64,000 nucleotides of DNA from Calothrix sp. FI2-JRJ7 (GTDB lineage: Bacteria > Cyanobacteriota > Cyanobacteriia > Cyanobacteriales > Nostocaceae). The notes beneath the pieces are model-generated. The model worked only from the letters and a program-made list of their open reading frames with translations, was not told the origin of the DNA and did no database searches. The DNA lies in assembly GCA_019359675.1 (NCBI GenBank), contig JAHHGX010000078.1, forward strand, positions 62,001 through 126,000. The letters are read 5' to 3'. A program made the position numbers and the translations under genes. Positions 38,000-47,277 of the stretch are shown here, piece after piece; position 1 is the stretch's first letter, and each line of letters starts with the position of its first letter.

Positions 38000-38491
38000 A
38001 TGGATACATCAATCGCGGGATTAGAAGAAAAGTATATAACATTCAAGATTTACGACTATCTGCTGGCATTACCAGTCAATAGTGTTTTCAAAGTCACCAC
38101 CTGTCCACCCGACTTTAGTCAAACGCTACAACAGTCAAAGTTAGCTCAAATGGGTCAGCGAACCGTAATGTTGATAAATCTTCACTCATATCTTGACCCT
38201 AATTACAACCACAATCAACAAAACGCTCCGAATGGGCGTTTTCTAATTATTGCCCAAGGTCGAAATGCTGAATTTTACGGCATCCTCGCAGATACATCCC
38301 CTAGTATGCTCTCAATTAGCGACACTAGCATCCAACCTGTACCCCAATCTTTCCATAGTATTGGACTACCAACTTGGGTAAGCAAAATAGCTATCATCGA
38401 CCAAAAAGGTGAATCCACAACTATTTTAATGCTCGATATTAACAAAAATTTCTCAAACCAAACCCTAGATATGGCGCCAAACTATAAGTAA
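38000..38491 (+). CDS. Second CheW-like protein
   Basis: A 163-residue protein starting 8 bases after cheA-REC. It has the overall size and beta pattern of a divergent CheW domain (FKIYDYLLALPVNSVFKV, then RFLIIAQGRNAEFYGILAD), but the NxRG-type motif is not obvious. Many cyanobacterial chemotaxis operons end with a degenerate CheW like this; an accessory coupling role is inferred. The final codons (MAPNYK) contain a GGCGCC hexamer. Confidence 0.65.
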   Translation: MDTSIAGLEEKYITFKIYDYLLALPVNSVFKVTTCPPDFSQTLQQSKLAQMGQRTVMLINLHSYLDPNYNHNQQNAPNGRFLIIAQGRNAEFYGILADTSPSMLSISDTSIQPVPQSFHSIGLPTWVSKIAIIDQKGESTTILMLDINKNFSNQTLDMAPNYK

Positions 38492-38507
38492 AACTATATG
38501 TTTGAAC

Positions 38508-39707
38508 ATGTTTAACAAAAGCCGATTAATTTCATGGCTGATACTACTACTTAGTTTAATTGCACTATTTTTAAGTGCTTGGATTTTAATTCCTGCTCCC
38601 ATAATGCCATTGTTAGTATTATCGGTCGGCGCCCGTGAAGTTTGTCCGTGGTTGCTTATAGCTAATACTATTATATTATTAATGGCATGGCTTTTACTTC
38701 GTGACTCAGGACGGCACCTTGCTTTAATAGCTAGTTTGATAGGACTGCTAATTTGCGGATGGGAACTAGCAAGCATTGCACCAGCACAAGCACAAATGGA
38801 AAATGCGATGCGGCAAGAACTGGGGCAAGATTATTTAAATAAAATTCCCGCAGAAGCTTTATCGCAAATGCGAAGTACACCTTTTGCCTTTATTGATTCA
38901 TTTCGAGGTATTTCTCAGGGCAAAACTCGTCATCTAGAAGGTGTTATTTTTAACTCTTCAACTGGAGACGATTTAAGTATGGAAATCTATCAACCTCCAG
39001 AAAAAGGTATTTATCCAGCACTTGTAGTTATTTATGGTGGTGCATGGAGAAGTGGTAGTCCTAAAACTTATCCAGACTTTAATCGATATATGGCAGCACG
39101 TGGATACACTGTATTTGCTATCGACTATCGTCATGCACCACGCTATCGTTACCCTGTGCAATTAGAAGATGTTTTAGCTAGTTTAAATTTTATTCGTGAA
39201 AACGCAGCTAAATATGAAGCTGATGCTGAACAGGTAGTATTGTTCGGACGTTCATCAGGCGCCCATTTGGCAATGTTAGCAGCATATAACAGTAATGTAT
39301 TACCAGTTCGAGGAGTAATAAGTTATTACGGCCCAGTAAATTTAACAGAAGGATATAATATACCTCCACGTCCAGACCCAATTAATGTACGCTTGGTGTT
39401 AGATGATTTTCTTGGAGGTTCACCGCAACAACTACCATTACAGTATGAAGTAGCTTCACCTTTAAGTTATGTGAAGAATAAAGTGGCGCCGACTTTACTT
39501 ATATATGGTAGTCAAGACCATGTGGTAGAAGCTAAATATGGAAGGCAAATATATCAAGGGTTACGAAAACAAGGCAATACAGCCGTTCTACTAGAAATTC
39601 CTTGGGCAGAACATGCTTTTGATACTGTTTTTAATGGCGTGAGTAACCAGTTGGCTTTGTATTATACAGAAAGGTTTTTAGCTTGGGTAGTGAAAGACTC
39701 GTTGTAA
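38508..39707 (+). CDS. Membrane-anchored alpha/beta hydrolase (BD-FAE-type esterase)
   Basis: A 399-aa protein from the ATG at 38508, six bases inside a TTG-opened frame. Three or four hydrophobic helices (about 5-95) anchor it. The hydrolase domain has VVIYGGAWRSG (oxyanion loop; the usual HGG reads YGG), nucleophile Ser in FGRSSGAHLAM, Asp in IYGSQDHVVE and His in WAEHAFD. The family splits small esters; the natural substrate is unknown. It follows the chemotaxis operon by 16 bases and may be transcribed with it, though no functional link is evident. Confidence 0.82.
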   Translation: MFNKSRLISWLILLLSLIALFLSAWILIPAPIMPLLVLSVGAREVCPWLLIANTIILLMAWLLLRDSGRHLALIASLIGLLICGWELASIAPAQAQMENAMRQELGQDYLNKIPAEALSQMRSTPFAFIDSFRGISQGKTRHLEGVIFNSSTGDDLSMEIYQPPEKGIYPALVVIYGGAWRSGSPKTYPDFNRYMAARGYTVFAIDYRHAPRYRYPVQLEDVLASLNFIRENAAKYEADAEQVVLFGRSSGAHLAMLAAYNSNVLPVRGVISYYGPVNLTEGYNIPPRPDPINVRLVLDDFLGGSPQQLPLQYEVASPLSYVKNKVAPTLLIYGSQDHVVEAKYGRQIYQGLRKQGNTAVLLEIPWAEHAFDTVFNGVSNQLALYYTERFLAWVVKDSL

Positions 39708-39985
39708 GCACTTCACTGCTTCAAATTGTTAATTTTGATAAGTTGTAGCACAGGTGTCTCTCCGTAAGAGTAATATACTTTTTTTAGTATAAACTTAACT
39801 TTAGTCTAGTTTTTTCACTCAAATCTCAAATATTTAAGTAAAATTTACTAGATTTAAAGTTAAGGCTGTTAAAAAAAGTTACCAAACAGGGCTTTGGCGC
39901 CAAGAGGCGAGCGAATAAAATTCTGTCGCGTGGCTCTCTCGTGTCTGTTACAGTCCTTTTATCAAGGAGATGAAGCGTTAATTAA

Positions 39986-40192
39986 ATGAGTAACACCCAA
40001 GTTAAAACCATTTTAATTTTGGCTGCTAATCCAAAAAGTAACACGGTGAGACTATGGAAATGGAATTTTGATTATTTACTTTGGGAAGGGTGCGTGTTCA
40101 TGCGTGAGCATTTTAAAACAAATCCCACTGATGTTGAAAAGAGCGAAATTAGCAATATGTGCGACCGGATGATTGCTGTACCAAATCGTTAG
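39986..40192 (+). pseudogene. N-terminal remnant of a CHAT-type effector gene
   Basis: A 68-codon ORF whose first 16 residues (MSNTQVKTILILAANP) match the standard start of cyanobacterial CHAT/NB-ARC-associated effector proteins (KTILILAANPK, as remembered). The rest (RLWKWNFDYLLWEG) does not follow that family, so only the start is preserved. A strong ribosome-binding site (AAGGAGATG) is still in place 15 bases upstream. Intact genes of this type are several hundred codons and encode caspase-like or signalling proteins. Confidence 0.55.
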
Positions 40193-40242
40193 AAATTATA
40201 TAGGATTATTATACTTAGGTATGCGACAAAGGCAAATTAATT

Positions 40243-41154
40243 ATGCTTTTACATAAATACTTCTTTACATTAGGTAGTAGTGCTTTAATAGTAAAAACAT
40301 TACTTATAGCTTTTATGCAGTCCGCAGGAGCAGTTGTTATTGCTCAAAATACTTCGTTTTGTCAATTCGGTAGTTTATACACTTTCAAATCAGGAGATAC
40401 ACTTTTCCGGATTGCTCAGTCTAATTTAGGTAATGGTAATCGTTGGCGTGAGATTCGGAAACTAGATGGTAGCATGTTTACAGATGCAGAAGTTGCTCGA
40501 CTTTCGCCTGGTCAGCAGATTTGCATTCCTGGTTCTACATCTAAAACGGAGTTTAATTTAAATCAGGCGCCTGCTGTTGGTAAGGGAAATTTTAATCAAA
40601 TGCTGGAAGCTCTAGGAGCATTTGAATCTGGTTTCCCATCAGGCAACCCAAATCAATACAAGGCAGAAAATTCATTGGGTTTTATCGGTAAATATCAATT
40701 TGGAGAACCGTTATTAATTGACCTCGGTTATTACCAAGCAACTACTTTCTTTGGTCAAGGCGCCGACAAGAATTATTGGCGAGGTAGTTGGACAGGAAAG
40801 AATGGTATTAATAGTAAAGAGCAATTCCAAAATTCTCCCCAAGTTCAAGAAATTGCTATTCGTGAGGCTTTTAACCTCAACTGGCAGCGTGTCAACAAAA
40901 AGCTGGCAGCAAAAGGACAGTCAATAAATGATTATCTAGGCAAGCAAAAAACATTTACAGATAGGGGAACTTCTAAAACAATTACTATCAGCCTTTCTGG
41001 GATTTTAGCAGGCGCCCACTTACGTGGTTCTGGTGGAGTAGCTAACCTGCTGCTAAACAACCAAGTTAGTTACGATCAGTTTGGAACTTCGATTCTCCGT
41101 TATATGGACGAATACGGTGGTTATAACGTTACACCTGTAGATTTTTCGGGATGA
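40243..41154 (+). CDS. Exported LysM protein with lysozyme-like C-terminal domain
   Basis: A 303-residue protein. The signal peptide (LLIAFMQSAGAVVIAQ) leads to a LysM peptidoglycan-binding module (SLYTFKSGDTLFRIAQSNLG through GQQICIPG, about 45-100). A C-terminal domain (about 115-300) has LEALGAFESGFPSG and SLGFIGKYQFGEPLLIDLGY, reminiscent of the Glu-containing start of a lytic transglycosylase. Cell-wall binding and perhaps cleavage is inferred. It is a monocistronic gene in the periplasm/outer envelope class. Confidence 0.7.
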   Translation: MLLHKYFFTLGSSALIVKTLLIAFMQSAGAVVIAQNTSFCQFGSLYTFKSGDTLFRIAQSNLGNGNRWREIRKLDGSMFTDAEVARLSPGQQICIPGSTSKTEFNLNQAPAVGKGNFNQMLEALGAFESGFPSGNPNQYKAENSLGFIGKYQFGEPLLIDLGYYQATTFFGQGADKNYWRGSWTGKNGINSKEQFQNSPQVQEIAIREAFNLNWQRVNKKLAAKGQSINDYLGKQKTFTDRGTSKTITISLSGILAGAHLRGSGGVANLLLNNQVSYDQFGTSILRYMDEYGGYNVTPVDFSG

Positions 41155-41235
41155 ACTGTCACGTTTGCACGCTAAAATTTTGAAAATCTAACCAACTATT
41201 AGCCTTTATGGCAAAGTCTAGGTCATCTCTTCCTC

Positions 41236-41309
41236 TCTTCTCTGTGTCTCTGTGTCTCTGTGGTAATATTCAATTAAGAGACAGGCAGGGATGCCTGTTC
41301 CACAAGAGT
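41236..41309. repeat. Low-complexity CTCTGTGT tract and hairpin repeat
   Basis: CTCTGTGTCTCTGTGTCTCT at about 41238 is a tandem-like tract. CAGGCAGGGATGCCTG (41283-41298) forms a small hairpin. Both types are common intergenic repeats in Nostocales, in my recollection. Confidence 0.5.
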
Positions 41310-42947
41310 TTAATTTGCCACTGGTAGAATAATTTTTGATGCTGGATTACTGCCAGTCATTATTCTTAAGGTGATGATTTCGGCATTAATTGACTTTTGT
41401 TTGCTTATTTCTTCACCTGTTCCTGCGTTCATTGTGTAAGCGGGGAAGCAAGCTGCACTTATGCTTAATCTCAATGCGTTACCTTCTTGTATGCGGGCAC
41501 AAGTTGGTTGTAAGTTTATTTTTCTGACTTGAAGACTGGCGCCATCTAAACAATTTAAATAACCTTGAGTAATATTGTACACTCGTCCATCTAAATAAAC
41601 TTCAGAAAGTACTGCACATAAATCAAAGCTTGATTTGTCAGCAAAACAAGAAATTTCTACTATGACGTTACCTGTAATATGTAAGTTTTCTGTCAGGGTT
41701 TCTGTTGTATACGTTAAAACATCGGCGCGACAGTCAATGTGTGACCTATCGAACATACCTGCTGGTATTCCTGCGTGACCACCTAATGATGGAACTGGGC
41801 GCCAAGGGTCATGAACAATAATATCAGATGTATTATTATGAGAAGAGTTTAAGCTTAATTTACCATCGTCTTGTTGAATGCTAGCAAGTCCATTACTTGA
41901 TAAAAAGTATGATTTATTTCGTGATGAAGGGAAGTTAGCGAAATTTTGCCATATATTACTGCCCATTTCAAATAACCAAACTGGGGGCAAGTTTAATAAA
42001 CCTGTATCTTCACCTTTTAAATATTGGTCAAACCATGCTATTTGCATTTTATCTACTGGACTAATAGCATTTATACCAAAGTCTACGGCGCCTACTTTTC
42101 GTCCCCAAGGAATATGTGCCCACGGGCCTACTAGTAACTGTTGACGGTGTTGACTGCGTGCGACAATATCTTGATATAGGTTTAATGTGCCGCGTAAATA
42201 TGTATCAAACCACCCACCAATATGAAATATTGGTATGTCTATATTTTGAAGGTGGGTTTTTGGAGAAAGTTCTTGCCAGTAATTATCTGATGCAGGTCGT
42301 GTTACCCAATCATGATAATAAGAATCTACGGCATAAAATTTTAATACTTCTGCATAATTGGGAATTGCATCGTGTAAGGGTAGGTTACGTGCGGCGCCTG
42401 ACAGTGCTTGGTATGCGCGTTCTACTTTTTGTAAGCGTGCGGTTTCTGCTGATAGTTGAATAGCCCAAGCAAGATTTGTTTGTAGACAAAAGGCGCCTCC
42501 TTCGTATGCCCAATCGCCGTATAAATCGTAGCCAATCATTGCTGGACAAATTGCTTTGAGTGCCGATGGTTTTGACGCTGCTGCATATAATTGCGTCATT
42601 CCTTGATAGGAAAACCCGTACATACCTACGTTACCATTGCTACCTGGTAATTTGGCTGCCCAGTTGACAGAATCTTCTCCGTCATTAATTTCATGAGCAA
42701 ATAACTTAAACTCACCTTCCGAAGTACCCCGTCCCCGTACATCTTGAATAACTACAATATACCCCTGTGCAGCGTACCAGCTTGGATGTGCGTAAACTAC
42801 CGTTGATGCGATAGCGCGTCCATAAGGTTGACGCATTAATAGTACAGGGAATTTACCGTCGGCATCGGGACGATAAATATCAGCATCAAGACGAATTCCA
42901 TCGCGCGTGTAGGTACAAACTGTTTGTTTCTCTGGGACGGGTAGCAT
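41310..42947 (-). CDS. CocE/NonD family hydrolase (X-Pro dipeptidyl peptidase S15 type)
   Basis: A 545-aa protein from the ATG at 42947; a longer TTG-opened frame overlaps lpxD. The N-terminal alpha/beta hydrolase domain begins TRDGIRLDADIYRP. Further blocks are VVIQDVRGRGTSEG and nucleophile Ser in GMYGFSYQG. Asp lies in HIGGWFDTYLRG and a His probably in LLVGPWAHI. A C-terminal beta jelly-roll (from about 400) is typical of S15/CocE enzymes. Substrate is unknown; family members cleave esters, amides or Xaa-Pro peptides. No signal peptide. It directly follows lpxD on the same strand. Confidence 0.9.
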   Translation of the reverse strand: MLPVPEKQTVCTYTRDGIRLDADIYRPDADGKFPVLLMRQPYGRAIASTVVYAHPSWYAAQGYIVVIQDVRGRGTSEGEFKLFAHEINDGEDSVNWAAKLPGSNGNVGMYGFSYQGMTQLYAAASKPSALKAICPAMIGYDLYGDWAYEGGAFCLQTNLAWAIQLSAETARLQKVERAYQALSGAARNLPLHDAIPNYAEVLKFYAVDSYYHDWVTRPASDNYWQELSPKTHLQNIDIPIFHIGGWFDTYLRGTLNLYQDIVARSQHRQQLLVGPWAHIPWGRKVGAVDFGINAISPVDKMQIAWFDQYLKGEDTGLLNLPPVWLFEMGSNIWQNFANFPSSRNKSYFLSSNGLASIQQDDGKLSLNSSHNNTSDIIVHDPWRPVPSLGGHAGIPAGMFDRSHIDCRADVLTYTTETLTENLHITGNVIVEISCFADKSSFDLCAVLSEVYLDGRVYNITQGYLNCLDGASLQVRKINLQPTCARIQEGNALRLSISAACFPAYTMNAGTGEEISKQKSINAEIITLRIMTGSNPASKIILPVAN

Positions 42948-42987
42948 AATACGGGGGAAAAGGGAGGATGAACCTTTCCCATTTTCC

Positions 42988-44034
42988 CTATTTTTGGGCA
43001 ATTTGATTTTGTAATTGTTTCATTGTTTGATACATTTCGGGTAGTCGCTTTAAAATTGCCGACACTTTCAGAAACTGTTTATATGGCATTGCTGGATTTC
43101 CACAATATGTTTCACCACCTGGGATATCATTATGAACTCCAGCTTTTGCTGCAACTACGGCGCCGTCACCAATTTTGGATTCGTTGGCAACTCCTGTTTG
43201 TCCAGCTAAAATGACGCGGTTGCCAATTTCTACACCACCGGCAAGTCCTGTTTGTCCTGCTATCGCGCAACCAAAACCAACTTTACATCCATGACCGATT
43301 TGGACTAAGTTGTCAATTATAGTACTATGACCTATACGGGTTTCACCTACAGCCGGACGGTCAATTGCTGAATTACAGCCGACTTCAACATTATCTTCTA
43401 AAACAGTACATCCAGATTGTTCGATTTTAAACCAACCTGTTGCTGTTGGCACAAATCCAAATCCCTCGGCGCCTATGACTACACCGCTATGAATTACACA
43501 GTTATTACCGATTTGAGAACGTTCATGGATTGTGCAGTTGGCATGTAGTACTGTTTTATTACCAATTTTGACATCAGGATATATAACGACGTTGGGATGA
43601 ATACACACTTCTGAGCCTATTTCTACATTAGGTTGAATTACGACATGGGCGCCAATGTGGACATTACTGCCAATTTTTGCCGTCGGGTCAATTATTGCAC
43701 TTGGATGTATAGAGGCAGTGGGGCGCCAAGGTTGATAGAATAGCTTTATCGTTTGGGCAAACATTAATCGCGGTTCACGCGCAGCAATCCAAACTATGCC
43801 ACGTTCTGTTGCTTGTGCTTGTAAGCTTTCATCATGCGGTAAAATCAAAGCGCTAGCAAGAGTTGTAGTCACCATCGCCGCAAATTTGACGCCTTCAATA
43901 TAGCTCAGGGTACCACTGACTGCCTCCGCAACCGCAGCAACACCTACTATTTCAGGATTATGGTCTTTATTTGAGGTATAACTGTTGGTAAGGGCGCCAT
44001 CACCGAGTTTTTCAATAATTTCGCTGAATTTCAT
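42988..44034 (-). CDS. lpxD: UDP-3-O-acylglucosamine N-acyltransferase LpxD
   Basis: A 348-residue enzyme of lipid A synthesis that adds the second acyl chain to UDP-3-O-acyl-glucosamine. An N-terminal uridine-binding domain (about 1-100) is followed by a left-handed beta-helix of hexapeptide repeats (IDPTAKIGSNVHIGAHVVIQ and onward to 310) and a C-terminal helix. The catalytic His lies in LVQIGHGCKVG. Length and layout are normal. The downstream hydrolase on the same strand is probably not a pathway partner; other lpx genes are not in the window. Confidence 0.95.
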   Translation of the reverse strand: MKFSEIIEKLGDGALTNSYTSNKDHNPEIVGVAAVAEAVSGTLSYIEGVKFAAMVTTTLASALILPHDESLQAQATERGIVWIAAREPRLMFAQTIKLFYQPWRPTASIHPSAIIDPTAKIGSNVHIGAHVVIQPNVEIGSEVCIHPNVVIYPDVKIGNKTVLHANCTIHERSQIGNNCVIHSGVVIGAEGFGFVPTATGWFKIEQSGCTVLEDNVEVGCNSAIDRPAVGETRIGHSTIIDNLVQIGHGCKVGFGCAIAGQTGLAGGVEIGNRVILAGQTGVANESKIGDGAVVAAKAGVHNDIPGGETYCGNPAMPYKQFLKVSAILKRLPEMYQTMKQLQNQIAQK

Positions 44035-44219
44035 AATTTATTAATGATTACCTGGTTTTTTTGATTAGCTATTGTACTGCTACAAGTTATTTATTTTAAT
44101 TATGAAGTTAGGTTTTACACTAGACCTTTATTTAACTAACCGAGTTCCTATAATGCTGCACCACGCGCGCACCACGCTACAAAACTTATAATTAATTAAA
44201 AATACTAAAAAATTAAGAT

Positions 44220-45206
44220 ATGCCAGTTTATGTGTATTGGGGTGAAGATGACTTTGCCTTGGAAAAAGCCGTTGTGGAATTGCGCGACAAAATCCTTGAC
44301 CCACTTTGGACTAGTTTTAATTACACAGCGATTACTCCAGAGCAGCCAAACGCCATTATAGACGCTTTAAATCAAGCAATGACACCACCCTTTGGCGTCG
44401 GCAACCGTTTGGTATGGCTTGTCAATACGACTATATGTACTCAATGCCCAGATAATGTGTTGGCAGAATTACAGCGAACAGTGTCAGTAATTCCCGAAAC
44501 TTCGTATTTATTATTAACATTTCGTAACAAACCAGATGAACGTTTAAAGTCAACAAAATTACTGAAGCAATACGCTACCATTAAATCGTTTGCACTGATT
44601 TCACCGTGGGATGCTGAAGGGCTGGAAAGGGCAGTAAAGGAAGCGGCTCGTAATGTTGGTGTAACAATTACAGCAAACGCAGCATCCATGCTAGCTTCAT
44701 CTGTAGGCAACGATACACGGCTCTTATATAATGAGTTAGAGAAAATACGCCTTTATTCTTTAGGTAGCGACAAATCACAAGATGAAGATGTGGTTTTGTC
44801 TTTAGTTAGAAATACAACTCAAAATAGCCTGCAATTAGCAGCAGCCATTAGAAAAGGTGACACAGCTTTGGCATTAACTTTAATTAGTGAACTGCTTGCA
44901 GCTTCTGAACCGAGTTTAAAGATTGTAGCTACACTAATCGGTCAATTCCGTACCTGGCTATGTATAAAAATGATGATTGAAAGTGGTGAACGAAATCAAC
45001 AAGAAATTGCTCAAGCTTGTGAAGTAGGTAATCCAAAGCGAATTTATTTTTTACAACAAGAAGTAAAATCGCTCTCACTCTCGCGACTTGTTTCTACGTT
45101 ACCCTTACTTCTTGAATTAGAAGTAAGTTTAAAGCAAGGCGCCGCAGAACTACCAACATTCCAAACCAAAGTCATAGAACTTTGCCGATTGTGTCAAGCA
45201 AATTGA
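44220..45206 (+). CDS. holA: DNA polymerase III subunit delta
   Basis: A 328-residue clamp-loader subunit that opens the sliding clamp ring. Recognisable blocks are the start YVYWGEDDFALEKAV, the AAA+-like but Walker-A-less domain with LLLTFRNKPDERLKSTK, the central SSVGNDTRLLYNELEKI and LVRNTTQNSLQLAAAI, and the C-terminal helical collar. Length is normal for HolA. It has its own promoter region, divergent from lpxD. Confidence 0.92.
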   Translation: MPVYVYWGEDDFALEKAVVELRDKILDPLWTSFNYTAITPEQPNAIIDALNQAMTPPFGVGNRLVWLVNTTICTQCPDNVLAELQRTVSVIPETSYLLLTFRNKPDERLKSTKLLKQYATIKSFALISPWDAEGLERAVKEAARNVGVTITANAASMLASSVGNDTRLLYNELEKIRLYSLGSDKSQDEDVVLSLVRNTTQNSLQLAAAIRKGDTALALTLISELLAASEPSLKIVATLIGQFRTWLCIKMMIESGERNQQEIAQACEVGNPKRIYFLQQEVKSLSLSRLVSTLPLLLELEVSLKQGAAELPTFQTKVIELCRLCQAN

Positions 45207-45313
45207 ATAAATTGATTAACTTTAAATTTATATAGGTATCTGTGGAACTTCTGGTTCGTAAAATTATTCATTGTGATTAACACAAACGTACTGTAGTTAT
45301 TTCTCACATACTC

Positions 45314-45799
45314 ATGTTGAAATTACACTATCCCCTATTAAAACAACGAAATGCGCGAATGCTACGTCAGTCTTTAATTGTAAGTAGCTTGACCGCAGTA
45401 ACTATATTTTTTAGTACATTTACACCTGGTACAAAAGCATACGCTCAAAATCCACCTATTAGCGCAACAGAAATAGTTAACTACGCCAAATCAGTCTTAG
45501 GAATGGAGGTGCCAAGACAGGAGGCACTTGTAACAATTAAACAAATGATAAACGGTGATGTTCCCAAGATAGTATGCAATGACCCTAATAGCTTCAATGC
45601 GCTTCCAGGAAGGGCAAAAAACATTGCGATTGATTATTGTAATCGTTCACAAAAAATTGTCGAATCAAATGGTTTAAGCATCGACCGTTTTAATGAGATG
45701 ACAGTACAAATACAAAAAAGTGAAGGTTTACAGCAGCAACTTTATAACGAGTTAATAAAAATACAGCAGCAGCAACAGCAACCGGGTACTAATAAATGA
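45314..45799 (+). CDS. Exported DUF4168 protein
   Basis: A 161-residue protein with a signal peptide (LIVSSLTAVTIFFSTFTPGTKAYA, cleavage near AYA-Q). The mature part is the DUF4168 pattern: ISATEIVNYAKSVLGMEVPR, two Cys residues (IVCNDPNSFNALPG, IDYCNRSQ), then VESNGLSIDRFNEMTVQIQ. A Gln-run tail follows. Function unknown; conserved in cyanobacteria and other phyla. It follows holA by about 110 bases. Confidence 0.85.
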   Translation: MLKLHYPLLKQRNARMLRQSLIVSSLTAVTIFFSTFTPGTKAYAQNPPISATEIVNYAKSVLGMEVPRQEALVTIKQMINGDVPKIVCNDPNSFNALPGRAKNIAIDYCNRSQKIVESNGLSIDRFNEMTVQIQKSEGLQQQLYNELIKIQQQQQQPGTNK

Positions 45800-45985
45800 A
45801 ATTTTCCTAAAAATAAAAACTTTTTTGTATTTTTTCACTAAGAGTAAACTGTCATTAGGAATAAATTGTCATCAGGGACTAAATTGTCATTAGTAGCGCA
45901 GCGAAGAATCTCAGGTCTAATTGTTCTGAGATACTTCACTACGTTCAGCATGACATGGAAAAATGTTGTCTATGACATGACAAAA

Positions 45986-46237
45986 CTAAGTTTTTTGATT
46001 ATCTGACTTGAAACGACCTGAGAAAAAATCACGCTTTTGTAGATGCTTAGTATTGCGTCCGGTTACACGCTCACGCCACATTCGGAAGCTCGAAGCTTTC
46101 ATTTCACGACGCATTAGTTCAATTACTTGCTTTTCTTGCAAACCGAACTGTATCTCTATCGCTTCAAAGGGAGTTCGGTCTTCCCATGCCATTTCGACTA
46201 CACGGTCTATAGTTTCAGAATCTAGCTTTGGTAACAT
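45986..46237 (-). CDS. TIGR03643 family protein (DUF2805)
   Basis: An 83-residue basic protein. The block MAWEDRTPFEAIEIQFGLQE, with EKQVIELMRREM and SFRMWRERVTGR, is characteristic of TIGR03643. The sequence looks like a helix-turn-helix unit, so DNA binding is plausible but unproven. Its C terminus is rich in Lys/Arg. Confidence 0.88.
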   Translation of the reverse strand: MLPKLDSETIDRVVEMAWEDRTPFEAIEIQFGLQEKQVIELMRREMKASSFRMWRERVTGRNTKHLQKRDFFSGRFKSDNQKT

Positions 46238-46269
46238 TTGTTGTTAACGGTGGAAGTTTGATTAAGTTC

Positions 46270-46391
46270 AGGACTTACGATATTGTTACATTGGGAACTG
46301 GTGTGTGACGCTACAAGTCTTATCACTACGTTCAAATTTGTTCATAGCGTCACACACCCTACGGTTTTTATGCGCCAATCGCGTAAGTCCT
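46270..46391. mobile_element. MITE-like nested inverted repeat (GGACTTACG ends)
   Basis: The outer arms AGGACTTACG (46270-46279) and CGTAAGTCCT (46382-46391) are exact complements. Inside them GGTGTGTGACGC (46300-46311) pairs with GCGTCACACACC (46347-46358), a relative of the element at 20226-20284. The same outer ends flank the insertion at 53488-53587. No transposase is encoded; it is probably mobilised in trans. Confidence 0.7.
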
Positions 46392-46680
46392 ATAAGTTAT
46401 GTAAACTATTTTAACTTTATCAAATTTGCTGTATACTCTGCCGCTGGTATAGGACAGGGGCTTAGAGGGGATTTTACCCTGGAACGGCGCCTGTCTTAAA
46501 TTGGTGTAATATATATAGTCAAAATCTATGATGTTGATTGCTTGACTGATTACTACAGAATTATCCGAAATGCAAATTTGTAATGTTGTATTTAAATTAT
46601 ATGTAAGTAGAATTAATTAATTTTGATACAAGGTATCACAGTTGATGATTCAAATAATTAGTAATTATTGATGAAAAATT

Positions 46681-47277
46681 ATGATAGCCATAAGTAATAA
46701 GTGTGTCGAAAATTTTATATTACAACAGCCTAACAAGCGTGAATGCGGTTGCCATAAGGGTTTTTGGCATAATGTGTTGGATGGATTACAAGATAGTATT
46801 TTAATTTTTACCGAGTTTGGAGAACTGATTCACGCAAATTCTAATGCGTATAATATTTACCGTAAAGTCGCACAAAATCGTGAAAACGCAAAAACGCTAT
46901 TAAATTTTGTGCATACTTTGTGTAAATCATTGATTGAATATAGCTTATACGAAGATAAGTTAGTTGTCTGTGATGAAATTGTACTAAATAGTTCAGAACT
47001 TTTTCGTGTGAGAGTTCGATGGCTAAATATGGATAAATACGACTTTCGATACTTGCTCGTCACTATTGAGAATCGTTATGAATCAATCAAAAATGTAGCT
47101 ATCGCGGAAGCTAAAAAATTTGATTTGACACAGCGAGAGACAGAAATTTGGTGTCTCTATCGGGCACACTCAACTTATAAGCAAATTAGTGAACAGCTTT
47201 ACATAAGTTTAAATACAGTCAAGAAGCACATGAAGAATATCCATGCTAAACGGCAAGCTGCTTGTGGTTGTATGTAA
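46681..47277 (+). CDS. PAS-like/LuxR-type transcriptional regulator
   Basis: A 198-residue protein. The first domain (about 25-125) looks like a PAS sensor (NVLDGLQDSILIFTEFGELI). The C-terminal HTH has the LuxR/FixJ pattern (LTQRETEIWCLYRAHSTYKQ, then SLNTVKKHMKNIH). CxC motifs stand at both ends (ECGCH at about 21, CGC at the last residues), which might bind a metal or form a redox switch. A DNA-binding regulator is firm; the signal is inferred. No operon partner is present. About 440 bases of spacer precede it, containing the MITE. Confidence 0.85.
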   Translation: MIAISNKCVENFILQQPNKRECGCHKGFWHNVLDGLQDSILIFTEFGELIHANSNAYNIYRKVAQNRENAKTLLNFVHTLCKSLIEYSLYEDKLVVCDEIVLNSSELFRVRVRWLNMDKYDFRYLLVTIENRYESIKNVAIAEAKKFDLTQRETEIWCLYRAHSTYKQISEQLYISLNTVKKHMKNIHAKRQAACGCM

